Source: Nesterenkonia sandarakina
GTDB lineage: Bacteria > Actinomycetota > Actinomycetes > Actinomycetales > Micrococcaceae
DNA: 64,000 nucleotides
NCBI RefSeq assembly: GCF_013410215.1
Contig: NZ_JACCFQ010000001.1
Location: forward strand, 1,798,001 to 1,862,000
Reading direction: 5' to 3'
The translations under genes were made by a program, and so were the position numbers. Positions 25,421 to 35,195 of the stretch are shown piece after piece. Numbering within the stretch: the stretch's first letter is position 1; every line of letters begins with the position of its first letter. The notes under the pieces were generated by a model that saw nothing but the letters and a program-made list of their open reading frames with translations, searched no databases and had not been told where the DNA came from.

Positions 25421-25966
25421 ATGGCCACCGCCCACCGCCCCACCGGCGAGCAGCGCTTCAAGGATCCCCGCGCCGCGAAGATCGCCGAGCTGATCACCCC
25501 CACGATCACCGCGCACGGGCTCTACCTCGAAGACGTCGAGCTCACCGCCACCGGGCCGAGCACCACGCTGAAGGTCTCGGTGGATCTGCTCAGCGGCACC
25601 GGGCAGGTGGACCTGGACACCGTCGCCGAGATCTCCCAGGCGATCTCGGCCCGGTTCGACGAAGAAGATGTGCTGCCCGAGCTCGAGAGCTACGACCTCG
25701 AGGTCTCCACCCCCGGGGCGACCCGTCCGCTGACCGAACCGCGGCACTTCGAGCGAAATGTGGGCCGGTTGTTGGAGATCACACAGGCCGGGCACTCTCC
25801 GATCCTGGCCAGGCTGCAGGCCGTGCAGGAGGGCTCGATCACGGTGATCGAGCAGAAGCCGGCGCCGAAGAAGGGGATGCCGGTCAAGCATGGTGACCCG
25901 ATGGAGATCGGCTTCGCGGCGATCACGCACGCACGAGTGCAGGTAGAGTTTTCCCACACGCAGTAG
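25421..25966 (+). CDS. rimP: Ribosome maturation factor RimP
   Basis: 181-residue 30S assembly factor. The two-domain RimP pattern is visible: LITPTITAHGLYLEDVEL near residues 25-42, then DLEVSTPGATRPL near 92-104, followed by the SH3-like C-terminal domain. Start ATG 25421 is preceded by TAGGA; the frame is open upstream but only into repeat-adjacent DNA. First gene of the rimP-nusA-ylxR-infB block, separated from nusA by 24 bases. Confidence 0.93.
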   Translation: MATAHRPTGEQRFKDPRAAKIAELITPTITAHGLYLEDVELTATGPSTTLKVSVDLLSGTGQVDLDTVAEISQAISARFDEEDVLPELESYDLEVSTPGATRPLTEPRHFERNVGRLLEITQAGHSPILARLQAVQEGSITVIEQKPAPKKGMPVKHGDPMEIGFAAITHARVQVEFSHTQ

Positions 25967-25990
25967 ATACTGGCTTAACCGGAGGCACAA

Positions 25991-26968
25991 GTGGATATCG
26001 ATATGAGCGCACTGCGCATGCTTGTCAAAGAGCGCGAGATCCCGCTGCAGCGGCTGATCCCCGCCATCGAACAGGCGCTGGTGCTGGCTTACCACAAATC
26101 ACCCGGTGCACTGCAGCACGCCCGGGCCGAGATCGATCAGTCCACGGGCCACGTCACGGTATGGGCCAAGGAGCAGGACGAGAACGGCACCTTCATCGGC
26201 GAGTTCGATGACACCCCCCGGGACTTCGGCCGGGTCGCCGCCTCCACCGCCCGCCAGGTGATCATGCAGCGGATCCGCGACGCCGAGGACGATCAGGTCC
26301 TGGGCCAGTTCAAGGGTCGCGAGGGGGAGCTGATCTCCGGCACCATCCAGCAGGGCCGGAACCCGCACATGATCCAGGTGGACCTGGGAAGCGTCGAGGC
26401 GCTGCTGCCCCCGCAGGAGCACGTCCCCGGCGAGGAGTACGTCCACGGGCACCGGATCCGCGCCTACGTCGTCGACGTCCACCGCGGGATGCGCGGGCCC
26501 TCCATCACGCTCTCCCGCTCCCACCCGGGACTGGTGAAGAAGCTCTTCGAACATGAGGTCCCAGAGATCGCCGACGGCTCGGTGGAGATCACCGCGATCG
26601 CCCGCGAGGCCGGGCACCGCACCAAGATCGCGGTGCGCGCCCACCAGTCCGGGATCAACGCCAAGGGCGCCTGCATCGGCTCGATGGGGTCCCGGGTGCG
26701 CGCGGTGATGAACGAGCTCAACGACGAGAAGATCGACATCATCGATCACTCCGATGACCCGGCCGAGTTCATCGCCCACGCGCTCTCACCGTCGAAGGTG
26801 AAGTCGGTGACCATCCTGGATCAGGCCACCCGCAGCGCCCGCGTGGTGGTTCCGGACTACCAGCTCTCCCTGGCGATCGGAAAAGAGGGCCAGAACGCGC
26901 GGCTCGCGGCCAAGCTCACCGGCTGGCGGATCGACATCGTCTCCGACGCGACGCTCGCCGCGTCCTGA
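25991..26968 (+). CDS. nusA: Transcription termination/antitermination protein NusA
   Basis: 325 residues, the short actinobacterial form without C-terminal acidic repeats. N-terminal RNA polymerase-binding region (1-115), S1 domain (about 120-175, with [24 protein letters not shown]), then two KH domains (KH1 around [21 protein letters not shown]2 around [19 protein letters not shown]). GTG start at 25991 has GGAGG seven bases upstream; ATG 26003 would remove only four residues. Confidence 0.95.
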   Translation: MDIDMSALRMLVKEREIPLQRLIPAIEQALVLAYHKSPGALQHARAEIDQSTGHVTVWAKEQDENGTFIGEFDDTPRDFGRVAASTARQVIMQRIRDAEDDQVLGQFKGREGELISGTIQQGRNPHMIQVDLGSVEALLPPQEHVPGEEYVHGHRIRAYVVDVHRGMRGPSITLSRSHPGLVKKLFEHEVPEIADGSVEITAIAREAGHRTKIAVRAHQSGINAKGACIGSMGSRVRAVMNELNDEKIDIIDHSDDPAEFIAHALSPSKVKSVTILDQATRSARVVVPDYQLSLAIGKEGQNARLAAKLTGWRIDIVSDATLAAS

Positions 26969-27023
26969 GCAGCCGACCGACTCCCACGTTTCTGCTCGAT
27001 CCCGCCGGAAGGGGTAGACTGTC

Positions 27024-27299
27024 ATGGTTCCAGTGCGTACCTGCATCGGCTGTCGCCGTGCGGTCGCTCAGGACACGGCAATAAGGCTCGCACTCACCGC
27101 AGCTCAGACCGCCGAGACCGCACCGCCTCCGGTGGTATGGGACACCGACCGGGCACTGCCCGGACGAGGCGCCTGGCTGCACCCGCAGCGCGAATGCCTC
27201 GAGACCGCGCTCAAGCGCAAGGCCTTCAACCGGGCCTTCCGCCGGAAAGTGGACCCGAGCGCACTTGATCTGCACGACATTATTGGCACCGACGGCTGA
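27024..27299 (+). CDS. ylxR: YlxR (DUF448) RNA-binding protein
   Basis: 91 residues starting MVPVRTCIGCRR, the hallmark YlxR N-terminus, and ending with GRGAWLHPQRECLETALKRKAFNRAF, the conserved basic surface. Small cytoplasmic protein always found between nusA and infB; it binds RNA and in some bacteria influences RNase P activity. 55 bases after nusA. Confidence 0.92.
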   Translation: MVPVRTCIGCRRAVAQDTAIRLALTAAQTAETAPPPVVWDTDRALPGRGAWLHPQRECLETALKRKAFNRAFRRKVDPSALDLHDIIGTDG

Positions 27300-27309
27300 C
27301 GCCGCCTTC

Positions 27310-27325
27310 GCCGCAGCAATGCGGC
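27310..27325. other. GNRA-capped small hairpin in ylxR-infB gap
   Basis: GCCGCA-GCAA-TGCGGC, a perfect 6-bp stem with a GCAA tetraloop, directly after ylxR. A second stem, CCCCGC (27477-27482) with GCGGGG (27491-27496), precedes the infB ribosome site. The rest of the 222-base gap shows no gene. These may be leader structures affecting infB expression. Confidence 0.4.
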
Positions 27326-27521
27326 GGATCAGCGGGGGAGACCAGAAAGCGGGTTCAGAGAGATGGATCCCCGATGAAGACCGACGCATGAGTTCGCAGC
27401 GATGACCCATCACGGCAACTCCGTCAAGGTTTCAGAACAGTTCAAAAGGCCTTCGCCGATGAACCGCTGACATCAGCCCCGCTGGTGCCGGCGGGGAAGC
27501 GTGGGCCAGACAAGGAGAAAT

Positions 27522-30371
27522 GTGGCCAAGGCCCGCGTACACGAGCTCGCCAAAGAGCTCGGCATCACCTCGAAAGAAGCCCTCGCAACTCTGCAGGGCA
27601 TGGGCGAATTTGTGAAGTCGCCCTCCTCCACCGTGGAGCCCCCGGTGGCGAAGAAGCTGCGCCAGGCATTCCCTGACGCCAAGCCCGCCGCCGACGCCTC
27701 CGCGTCCAACGGCGCTGCTCGTCCGGCTCCGAAGAAGTCCGACGGCGCCTCCGCGCCTGCCGCTGAGCGCTCGACCCAGTCAGGATCCAGCTCCTCCGCG
27801 CCGCGCCCCGGCGGCTTCAAGCCCGGCCCCCGGCCCGGCCCGAAGCCTGCTGCCAAGCCCGAACCGGAAGCCCCCGCCGCCAAGGCGCCGGCCCCGAAGG
27901 CCGAAGCCCCCAAGGCTGAAGCGCCCCAGGCGGAGAAGCCGGCTGCGGCCAGCGACGCCCCCGCGGCGAAGCCCGGCTCCAAGCCGGCAGCTCCCGGCGC
28001 GAAGCCCGGTGCTCCCCGCCCAGGCAACAACCCCTACGCCCCGAGCCAGGGGATGGGCGCCGAGCGTGCGGCCCCGCGTCCCGGTGGGACCGGCGGCCCA
28101 CGCCCCGGACCCAAGCCGGCCGGACCACGTCCGGGGAACAACCCGTTCGCACCCCAGCAGGGCATGCGCACCGAGCGCGGCGGCGGACCTCGTCCCCGCG
28201 GCGGTCAGGGAGCACCCGGCGGCGCACCGCGTCCGGGCGCACCCCGCCCGGCAGGCGCTGCCGGCTCACGCCCAGGCGCTCCTGCAGCAGGCGGCGCAGC
28301 GCGTCCCGCTCCCCGTCCGGGTGGTCCCAAGCCCTCGATGATGCCCAGCCAGACCCCGGCACCTGCCGGAGGTCGTCCGGGCGCACCCGCCGGCGGTCCG
28401 CCGCGCGGTGGTCGTGGCGGTGGACCCCGCCGTGGCGGCGCAGCCGGTGCCTTCGGGCGCGGCGGCTCCAAGGCCAAGGCGCGCAAGTCCAAGCGGGCGA
28501 AGCGCCAGGAGATGGAGCAGCGTCAGTCCCGTGAGATCGGCGGCGTGCGCGTTCCCAAGGGTGACGGCAGCGTCACCGTGCGGCTGCGCCGCGGCTCCTC
28601 GCTGGGCGACTTCGCCGAGAAGATCAATGCCGAGCCGGCCGCCATGGTCACCGTGCTGATGAAGCTCGGTGAGATGGCGACCGCCAACCAGTCCCTGGAC
28701 GAAGAGACTTTCCACCTGCTGGGCGAGGAGCTGGGCTACCCGGTCCAGATCGTCTCCCCGGAGGATGAGGATCGCGAGCTGCTCGAGACCTTCGACATCA
28801 ACATCGAAGACGAGCTGGCGGCAGAGGGCTCCGACGAGCTCTCCGCCCGCGCCGCCGTCGTGACCGTCATGGGCCATGTCGACCACGGCAAGACCCGACT
28901 CCTGGACTCCATCCGAAGCGCGAAGGTGACCGAAGGCGAAGCCGGCGGCATCACCCAGCACATCGGTGCCTACCAGGTCCACGTCGAGCACGAGGGCGTG
29001 GAACGCGGCCTGACCTTCATCGATACTCCCGGTCACGAGGCGTTCACCGCCATGCGTGCCCGTGGTGCGAAGGTCACCGACATCGCGGTGCTGGTCGTGG
29101 CCGCCGATGACGGTGTCATGCCGCAGACCATCGAGGCGCTGAACCACGCCAAGGCGGCCGACGTCCCCGTCGTCGTCGCGGTGAACAAGATGGACAAGGA
29201 AGGCGCCTCCCCGGACAAGGTCCGCGGTCAGCTGGCCGAATACGGTCTGGTGCCCGAGGAGTACGGCGGCGACACCATGTTCGTCAACGTCTCCGCGCTG
29301 AAGCACCTGAACATCGACGAGCTCCTGGAGGCTGTGCTGCTCACCGCAGACGCCGCCCTGGAGCTCACCGCGAACCCGAACAAGGCGGCACGCGGTGTGG
29401 CCATCGAAGCGAACCTGGACAAGGGTCGCGGCGCCGTGGCCACTGTGCTGGTCCAGTCGGGCACCCTGCGGGTGGGCGACAACATGGTCGCCGGCACCGC
29501 CCACGGTCGCGTCCGAGCGATGTTCGACGAGCACGGCGAGACCGTCAAGGAGGCTCTGCCCTCCCGTCCGGTGCAGGTGCTGGGCCTGTCCTCGGTGCCC
29601 CGCGCCGGTGACACGTTCCTCTCCACCTCGGATGACCGCACGGCACGTCAGATCGCGGAGAAGCGTGAGGCGGTGGAGCGCAACGCTCAGCTGGCCAAGC
29701 GTCGCAAGCGGATCAGCCTGGAAGACTTCGACCAGGCCGTGGCCGAGGGCAAGATCGACACGCTGAACCTGATCCTCAAGGGCGACGTCTCCGGTGCCGT
29801 GGAGGCCCTGGAAGATGCGCTGTTGAAGATCGATGTGGGCGACGACGTGCAGCTGCGCGTCATCCACCGCGGCGTCGGCGCGATCACCCAGAACGACGTG
29901 AACCTGGCCACCGTGGACAACGCGGTGATCCTGGGCTTCAACGTCCGTCCTGCCGAGCGCGTGAACGACCTCGCCGAGCGCGAGGGCGTGGACATGCGCT
30001 TCTACTCGGTGATCTACGCCGCGATCGACGACATCGAGGCAGCCCTGAAGGGCATGCTGAAGCCGGAGTACGAAGAGGCTTCGCTGGGCACCGCGGAGGT
30101 CCGCGAGGTCTTCCGGTCCTCGAAGTTCGGCAGCATCGCCGGTTCGATCGTCCGCTCCGGGCTCATCCGCCGCAACGCCAAGGCGCGCCTGGTGCGCGAC
30201 GGCAACGTGGTCGCGGAGAACCTCACCATCGAGTCGCTCAAGCGCTTCAAGGACGACGCCACCGAGGTCCGCGACGGCTTCGAGTGTGGCATCGGTCTGG
30301 GATCGTTCAACGACATCCGCGAAGGTGACAGCATCGAGACCTGGGAGATGCGCGAGATTCCGCGCTCCTGA
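27522..30371 (+). CDS. infB: Translation initiation factor IF-2
   Basis: 949-residue GTPase that places initiator tRNA on the 30S subunit. GTG start at 27522 follows AAGGAG and gives the conserved [18 protein letters not shown] helix. Residues ~50-330 are a Pro/Ala/Gly/Lys-rich linker, as in other actinobacteria. The G domain starts near 448 with G1 GHVDHGKT, G3 DTPGHEAF and G4 NKMDKE. The C-terminal domains II-IV are complete. Full length for the group. Confidence 0.96.
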   Translation: MAKARVHELAKELGITSKEALATLQGMGEFVKSPSSTVEPPVAKKLRQAFPDAKPAADASASNGAARPAPKKSDGASAPAAERSTQSGSSSSAPRPGGFKPGPRPGPKPAAKPEPEAPAAKAPAPKAEAPKAEAPQAEKPAAASDAPAAKPGSKPAAPGAKPGAPRPGNNPYAPSQGMGAERAAPRPGGTGGPRPGPKPAGPRPGNNPFAPQQGMRTERGGGPRPRGGQGAPGGAPRPGAPRPAGAAGSRPGAPAAGGAARPAPRPGGPKPSMMPSQTPAPAGGRPGAPAGGPPRGGRGGGPRRGGAAGAFGRGGSKAKARKSKRAKRQEMEQRQSREIGGVRVPKGDGSVTVRLRRGSSLGDFAEKINAEPAAMVTVLMKLGEMATANQSLDEETFHLLGEELGYPVQIVSPEDEDRELLETFDINIEDELAAEGSDELSARAAVVTVMGHVDHGKTRLLDSIRSAKVTEGEAGGITQHIGAYQVHVEHEGVERGLTFIDTPGHEAFTAMRARGAKVTDIAVLVVAADDGVMPQTIEALNHAKAADVPVVVAVNKMDKEGASPDKVRGQLAEYGLVPEEYGGDTMFVNVSALKHLNIDELLEAVLLTADAALELTANPNKAARGVAIEANLDKGRGAVATVLVQSGTLRVGDNMVAGTAHGRVRAMFDEHGETVKEALPSRPVQVLGLSSVPRAGDTFLSTSDDRTARQIAEKREAVERNAQLAKRRKRISLEDFDQAVAEGKIDTLNLILKGDVSGAVEALEDALLKIDVGDDVQLRVIHRGVGAITQNDVNLATVDNAVILGFNVRPAERVNDLAEREGVDMRFYSVIYAAIDDIEAALKGMLKPEYEEASLGTAEVREVFRSSKFGSIAGSIVRSGLIRRNAKARLVRDGNVVAENLTIESLKRFKDDATEVRDGFECGIGLGSFNDIREGDSIETWEMREIPRS

Positions 30372-30399
30372 CCAGGCCTGCCGGTTCGCCCGGCACGCG

Positions 30400-30434
30400 C
30401 TCCGGGGACCCTGCCAGCGGCGGGGTCCCCGGAG
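30400..30434. terminator. 12-bp hairpin between infB and rbfA
   Basis: CTCCGGGGACCC (30400-30411) pairs perfectly with GGGTCCCCGGAG (30423-30434). No T-run follows, and rbfA continues on the same strand, so this may be an mRNA stability or partial attenuation structure rather than a full terminator. Confidence 0.5.
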
Positions 30435-30514
30435 TCGTCACCAGAGAAGACCCACCTGACCCGCCGCCGCGCGGGACCAGGACAGGGACAAGCACTTTTT
30501 GAGAGGAGCGCATC

Positions 30515-31036
30515 ATGGCAGATCCAGCACGCGCCGCACGACTGGCCCAGCGCATCAAGGTGATCGTGGCCGAGGCGCTGCGTCGCCGGGTCAAGGATGA
30601 GCGCGCAGAACTGATCACGGTCACCGACGCGCGGGTCACCAACGACCTCCAGCACTCCACGGTGTACTACACCGTGATGGCTCCGGACGAAGAGTCCCGC
30701 GCCGGCGCCGAGGCTGTCCTGGCCGCGAACCAGGGCACCCTGCGCTACGAGCTCGGCCGGCAGCTGAACATCCGGCTGACCCCGACCCTGGAGTTCGTGG
30801 CCGATGAGATCCCGGAGTCCGCCGCGCATATGGAGGACCTGCTGCGCAAGGCCCGGGAACAGGACGAACAGGTCGCAGCCCTGCGCAAGGACGCCCAGCC
30901 CGCCTCGGAGGAGAAGCCCTACCGCTGGCAGGTCGAGGAGGAGCCCGCCGAGGACGCGCCCGCCCAGGACGCAGCTTCTCAGGACGCGCCCGCCCAGGAC
31001 GGCGACGCCGACGCCTCCAGCGCCACGGATCGCTGA
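30515..31036 (+). CDS. rbfA: Ribosome-binding factor A
   Basis: 173 residues. The KH-like RbfA core is complete (RLAQRIKVIVAEALRR at 9-24, ITVTDARVTNDLQHSTVYYTV at 36-56, RLTPTLEFVADE near 88-99), followed by a ~50-residue acidic Ala/Glu/Asp tail (repeated AQDA units). Required for 30S maturation, binding 16S rRNA helix 1. Preceded by GAGAGGAG. Confidence 0.94.
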   Translation: MADPARAARLAQRIKVIVAEALRRRVKDERAELITVTDARVTNDLQHSTVYYTVMAPDEESRAGAEAVLAANQGTLRYELGRQLNIRLTPTLEFVADEIPESAAHMEDLLRKAREQDEQVAALRKDAQPASEEKPYRWQVEEEPAEDAPAQDAASQDAPAQDGDADASSATDR

Positions 31037-31063
31037 GCCCGGTCAAGGCACGGCGGGACGCCC

Positions 31064-32083
31064 ATGGGGAAGAAGCAGAAGCCTGAAGAGCTGGAGGTCG
31101 GTTCCGGACTTGTCCTGGTGGACAAGCCGGCCGGCCTGACCAGCCATGACGTGGTGGGTCGGATCCGCAGGCTTGCCGGGACCCGCAAGGTGGGTCACGC
31201 CGGGACGCTGGATCCGATGGCCACCGGGGTCCTGGTGGTCGGGATCAACCGCGCCACCCGGCTGCTCACCCACATCGTCGGGGTGGACAAGACCTACACC
31301 GCCACCGTGCGGCTGGGCCAGTCCACCTCCACCGACGACGCCGAGGGGGAGGTGCTGCAGACCCGGTTCGCCAACGCGGTGACCCCGGAAGCGATCACCG
31401 CCGAGATCGCCACGCTCACCGGGGCGATCCAGCAGGTCCCCGCCACGGTCTCCGCGATCAAGGTCGACGGTCAGCGCGCCCACGCCCGGGCCCGCGCCGG
31501 AGAAGAGGTCGCGCTGCAGGCCCGCGGCGTCACCGTGCATCACTTCGAGGTCTTTGACATCCGACGGATCGACGGCGGCAAGCTCGTCGACGTCGACATC
31601 GAGGTCCGGGTCTCCTCCGGCACCTATGTGCGGGCCCTGGCCCGCGACCTCGGCGAGGCGCTCGAGGTCGGCGGCCACCTCACCGCGCTGCGCCGCACCG
31701 CGGTGGGCTCCTACAGCATCGACCAGACCCTCACCCTGGACCAGCTCGGGGAGGACTTCGGCTACATCGGCCTCGCCGAGGCCGCGCAGCAGCTCTTCCC
31801 GGCACGCCAGCTCACCGCCGAGGAGACCATGAACCTGGGCTACGGGCGGCGGATCACCGCATCCGGCACGGGAGACTCCACGCAGCTCACCGCCGCCTTC
31901 GCCCCCGACGGGGAGCTGGTCGCGCTGCTGACCGACGTGCCCGCCAAGAAGGGCGCCTCCGCCTCTCCCGACGCGGCCCAGGCCGCAGACTCGAACGCCG
32001 TCGACTACCAGGCCAAGCCCGAGCTGGTCTTTGCGACCACGCCGGGATCCGGCGCCGCACAGGCGGGCGGGGACGCCGGATGA
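31064..32083 (+). CDS. truB: tRNA pseudouridine(55) synthase
   Basis: 339 residues. Makes pseudouridine 55 in the T-loop of tRNAs. The catalytic motif HAGTLDPMATGVLVVG with the active Asp lies at about residues 45-60, and the substrate-binding YVRALARDLGE near 190-200; a C-terminal PUA-like part and a low-complexity tail follow. It overlaps the next gene by four bases (ATGA). Confidence 0.95.
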   Translation: MGKKQKPEELEVGSGLVLVDKPAGLTSHDVVGRIRRLAGTRKVGHAGTLDPMATGVLVVGINRATRLLTHIVGVDKTYTATVRLGQSTSTDDAEGEVLQTRFANAVTPEAITAEIATLTGAIQQVPATVSAIKVDGQRAHARARAGEEVALQARGVTVHHFEVFDIRRIDGGKLVDVDIEVRVSSGTYVRALARDLGEALEVGGHLTALRRTAVGSYSIDQTLTLDQLGEDFGYIGLAEAAQQLFPARQLTAEETMNLGYGRRITASGTGDSTQLTAAFAPDGELVALLTDVPAKKGASASPDAAQAADSNAVDYQAKPELVFATTPGSGAAQAGGDAG

Positions 32084-32445
32084 CGGTGATGTTCCTCATA
32101 GGCGCCGTCGTCTGTGGGCTCTCCGTGCTGGTGTGCTGGACGATGACCGCGGTCCGGGACCACCCGGCTGATTCCTCGATCATCTCGCTGGCCGCGATCG
32201 AGCTCTACCTGCTGGCCTACGCCGTCTACGCCGGGATCAGGCAGCTCGGCGGCGCCTCGGTGACCGGGGAGGCCTGGGAGTTCTGGGGTTATATTCTCAC
32301 TGCACTCCTGCTGCCGGTGGGGGTGTTCATCTGGGCCATGATCGACAAGACCCGCTGGTCCAACCTGGTGATGAGCTTCGTCGGGCTCGTCGTGTTCGTG
32401 ATGGTCTACCGTTTGGAGGAGATCTGGTGGGGAAGCGCACTATGA
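32080..32445 (+). CDS. Four-helix membrane protein of unknown function
   Basis: 121 residues, almost entirely hydrophobic, with four predicted helices (about 3-23, 35-57, 67-88, 94-113). It is translationally coupled to truB upstream and to another membrane protein downstream. Similar small pairs occur near truB-ribF in Micrococcaceae from general knowledge. No motif to assign a function. Confidence 0.8.
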   Translation: MTVMFLIGAVVCGLSVLVCWTMTAVRDHPADSSIISLAAIELYLLAYAVYAGIRQLGGASVTGEAWEFWGYILTALLLPVGVFIWAMIDKTRWSNLVMSFVGLVVFVMVYRLEEIWWGSAL

Positions 32446-32897
32446 CCCGATCACCGCAGGACACACCACGCAACGCCTCACCGACCCCGCGCAACCGCGG
32501 GGTGGGGATGCTGATCATCACCGCCTACGGCATCTTCGCGGTCTCCTCCTTCGCCCGGGCGCTGTACCAGATCCTCACCGACTTCGACGCCTCCCCGGTG
32601 TCCTACACACTGAGCGCCTTCGCCGCCGGGGTGTACATCGTGGCCACGATCGCGCTGGCCCGCATCGGTCCGCGCGCCTGGCTGCTCGCGCTGGTCGCGG
32701 TGCTGGTTGAGCTGACCGGGGTGCTCGGCGTCGGCCTGTGGACCTACCTGGACCCAGAGCTGTTCAACGAGGCCACCGTGTGGTCCCACTTCGGCGAGGG
32801 CTACGGATTCGTGCCGCTGGTGCTGCCGTTCATCGGTCTGTTCTGGCTGCTGCGGCACCGTCCCGGCACCGAGGCCGCGCGGGAAGCCCAGGGATGA
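32442..32897 (+). CDS. Integral membrane protein of unknown function
   Basis: 151 residues with ATG 32442 overlapping the preceding stop (ATGA); an earlier in-frame GTG at 32427 is less likely. A polar N-terminus (RSPQDTPRNASPTPRNRG) is followed by four hydrophobic segments (about 22-42, 55-75, 80-102, 120-137). It overlaps the ribF start by four bases, so it is embedded in the truB-ribF operon. Function unknown. Confidence 0.8.
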   Translation: MTRSPQDTPRNASPTPRNRGVGMLIITAYGIFAVSSFARALYQILTDFDASPVSYTLSAFAAGVYIVATIALARIGPRAWLLALVAVLVELTGVLGVGLWTYLDPELFNEATVWSHFGEGYGFVPLVLPFIGLFWLLRHRPGTEAAREAQG

Positions 32898-34033
32898 GCG
32901 ATAGGCTGAGCGACGTGCAGTTCTGGAACGGTCTTGAAGAAGTCCCGCGCGGGCTCGGACCCACCGCAGTGACCATCGGCAACTTCGATGGCGTCCACCT
33001 GGGACACCAGCAGGTCCTGGCCCGCCTGGTCGCGGCCGCCCACGGGCAGGCCGCGGCTGACACTGGCGCCGAGACTGGTGCCGGCGCAGAGACAGGCGAG
33101 CAGGCCGACGACGCCGCCGCGGCCGCCCCGGGCGCAGCGCCTTCGCGCACCCAGCCGCCCACCCACGCTCAGGCGCACACCCAGCCGCGCGCACAGGCTG
33201 TGGCGATCACCTTCGATCCGCACCCGCTGCAGGTCCACCGGCCGGAGGAGTCCCCGGTGATGCTCACCGGCACCGCCGAGAAGCTCCAGCGCCTGGCCGA
33301 GACCGGCATCGACGCGCTGCTGGTGCTGCACTACAACCTCGACCTCGCCGGGCTCACCGCCGAGGAGTTCGTCAAGACCTACTTCGTGGACACCCTGCAT
33401 GCCTCCGTGGTGGTCATCGGACACGATGTGCGCTTCGGCCGCGGGAACTCCGGGAACTTCGAGACCATGGTCGAGCTCGGCCGGCGCTACGGCTTCACGG
33501 TGCTCGGGGTGGATGATTTCGCCCTCTCCGGGCGCTCCGTGGCCGAGACCGAACGCCGCTGCTCCTCCACCTGGGTCCGCGAGGCCCTGGAAGCAGGGGA
33601 TGTGGCCGCCGCCGCCGAGGTGCTGGGCCGGCCCCACGCGGTGCGCGGCGAGGTGGTCCACGGTGCTGCCCGCGGGCGCGGCCTGGGCTTTCCCACCGCG
33701 AACCTGGGCGGGGACTCCGAGGGCATGATCCCCGCCGACGGCGTCTACGCCGGCTGGCTGGTCGACGCCGCCGGTGCCCGCTGGCCCGCCGCGATCTCCG
33801 TGGGCTCGAATCCCACATTCCACGGCGTGGAACGGGTGGTGGAATCCCATGTGATCGACCGGCCCACCGAAGAGGTGGAGGACTTCGACCTCTACGGCCA
33901 GCATGTCCGGGTGGAGTTCGTGCAGCGGCTGCGCGGGATGGTCGCCTACGAGGGCGTGCCCAAGCTGGTGGAGCAGATGTACCAGGACGTGGAGCAGACG
34001 CGTGAGGTCCTCTCCCGGCTGCCCGCCGAGTAG
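32894..34033 (+). CDS. ribF: Bifunctional riboflavin kinase/FAD synthetase
   Basis: 379 residues. Makes FMN then FAD. The N-terminal adenylyltransferase domain has GNFDGVHLGHQQVL (about 27-40, with the HxGH nucleotide site). It is interrupted by a ~50-residue Ala/Glu/Thr/Gln low-complexity insertion (about 52-102) before the strand AITFDPHPLQVH. The C-terminal kinase domain has GRGLGFPTANLGGD (about 259-272). Start ATG 32894 overlaps the upstream stop. The insertion is unusual in such a conserved enzyme. Confidence 0.94.
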   Translation: MSDRLSDVQFWNGLEEVPRGLGPTAVTIGNFDGVHLGHQQVLARLVAAAHGQAAADTGAETGAGAETGEQADDAAAAAPGAAPSRTQPPTHAQAHTQPRAQAVAITFDPHPLQVHRPEESPVMLTGTAEKLQRLAETGIDALLVLHYNLDLAGLTAEEFVKTYFVDTLHASVVVIGHDVRFGRGNSGNFETMVELGRRYGFTVLGVDDFALSGRSVAETERRCSSTWVREALEAGDVAAAAEVLGRPHAVRGEVVHGAARGRGLGFPTANLGGDSEGMIPADGVYAGWLVDAAGARWPAAISVGSNPTFHGVERVVESHVIDRPTEEVEDFDLYGQHVRVEFVQRLRGMVAYEGVPKLVEQMYQDVEQTREVLSRLPAE

Positions 34034-34048
34034 ATCCGGAGTCGGCGC

Positions 34049-34981
34049 GTGCCCTCCCGCCCCAAACCTCGGCCGGCCCAGCAGGCGCTGATCACCGACC
34101 CTGAACGACGCCGCCGTCTGGCCGCCGCCTTCGATGACGACACCACCCTGGAAGCGGCCTGGCGCTACGACGCACTCCGGCCGCGCTATCCCGAGGCCGC
34201 CGTGAAGCAGCTGCTGGCCGCCGCGGCGGGAGACCTGCCCGTGGGGCAGGACGACGTGCTGCAAGATACCTCCGGGCAGGCCACCCCCGGGCCGACCGCC
34301 GGCACGCAGGCGGCCGCGGACGCCGAGGCGCCGGTGATCGCCGATCTCGGCGCCGGGACCGGGATCCTCACCCGGGCGCTGCTGGCCCGCGGCGCATCCG
34401 TGCACGCGGTGGAACCCTCGGCGGCGATGCTGCAGGTGCTGCGCGCCCGCAGCCCGGAGGACCAGCTCGGGCCAGCCCGGCTCCAGCTCCACCAGGCCAC
34501 GGCGGAGGCCACCGGCCTCGGCCAGGCGAGCTGCGACGTCGTCGTCGCCGCCCAGGCCTGGCACTGGTTCGACGATGCCCTGGTCCAGGAGGAGGTGCGC
34601 CGGATCCTGCGCCCACAGGGAGTGCTCGCCGTGGTGGCGAACTACCTGGACACCTCGGTCCCCTGGGTGCACCGGCTGACCCGGATCATGCGCGCCGGCG
34701 ACGTCTACCGCCCGGGTTGGACCCCGCCGGTGGACCCGGCCCGCTTTGACGCCTGGCACACCACGCAGACCCGGTGGGAGCGGGCGATCACCCCGGAGGG
34801 CATCCGCGAGCTCTCCACCACATTGAGCTCCTGGCTCTCCGCCGATGAGCCCGCACGGGCGCGCCGCCGGGCGAACCTGGACTGGTACCTCGACGAGCAC
34901 CTCGGGCTGCCCCCGGGGGAGCCGGTCGCGCTGCCCTACCTCACCGTCCTGCACACCAGCGTTTTACCTGGGCCTGCGTGA
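34049..34981 (+). CDS. Class I SAM-dependent methyltransferase
   Basis: 310 residues, GTG start at 34049. Rossmann-type SAM motif I is ADLGAGTGILTRALL (about 98-112), the acidic end of strand 2 is HAVEPSAAML, and motif post-I/IV is VVVAAQAWHWFDD (about 165-177), the pattern of the Methyltransf_11/25 UbiE-like group. Substrate unknown. Its final residues (about SVLPGPA) and stop are encoded by the left arm of repeat copy C, which suggests the native C-terminus was replaced or extended. Confidence 0.88.
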   Translation: MPSRPKPRPAQQALITDPERRRRLAAAFDDDTTLEAAWRYDALRPRYPEAAVKQLLAAAAGDLPVGQDDVLQDTSGQATPGPTAGTQAAADAEAPVIADLGAGTGILTRALLARGASVHAVEPSAAMLQVLRARSPEDQLGPARLQLHQATAEATGLGQASCDVVVAAQAWHWFDDALVQEEVRRILRPQGVLAVVANYLDTSVPWVHRLTRIMRAGDVYRPGWTPPVDPARFDAWHTTQTRWERAITPEGIRELSTTLSSWLSADEPARARRRANLDWYLDEHLGLPPGEPVALPYLTVLHTSVLPGPA

Positions 34982-35033
34982 GATACCGCGCCAACGGTCG
35001 GGCCGGTAGAGCACGTAAGGCCCGGTAAAACGC
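34959..35033. repeat. 75-nt dispersed palindromic element, copy C
   Basis: Starts GCGTTTTACCTGGGCC, ends GGCCCGGTAAAACGC. The inner arms are TACCG and CGGTA, with CGTG/CACG mid-arms; about 25 of 34 positions pair. The left 23 bases overlap the methyltransferase 3' end. The right flank is TCGGGGGAGGGG. Lies just upstream of the rpsO promoter region. Confidence 0.9.
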
Positions 35034-35072
35034 TCGGGGGAGGGGCCGGTGGCCGTGGGCGAGCGGCTGCTG

Positions 35073-35098
35073 TATCGTAGACAGGTCGCTTCGGCGAC
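35073..35098 (+). promoter_or_regulatory. rpsO promoter -10 and leader hairpin
   Basis: TATCGT at 35073-35078 fits a -10 hexamer. About seven bases later begins a GTCGC-TTCG-GCGAC stem with a stable tetraloop (35085-35098), which would be the 5' end of a ~110-nt rpsO leader. No convincing -35 is visible. Confidence 0.4.
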
Positions 35099-35195
35099 GC
35101 CGTCATGCTGCAGTCCGCGGTGGCTGACACTGGTCCCTGGCCCTCACCGGCAAAGCCCGGTCCTGTTCGCGGTACAACAATAAAGGAGCTCTTCC

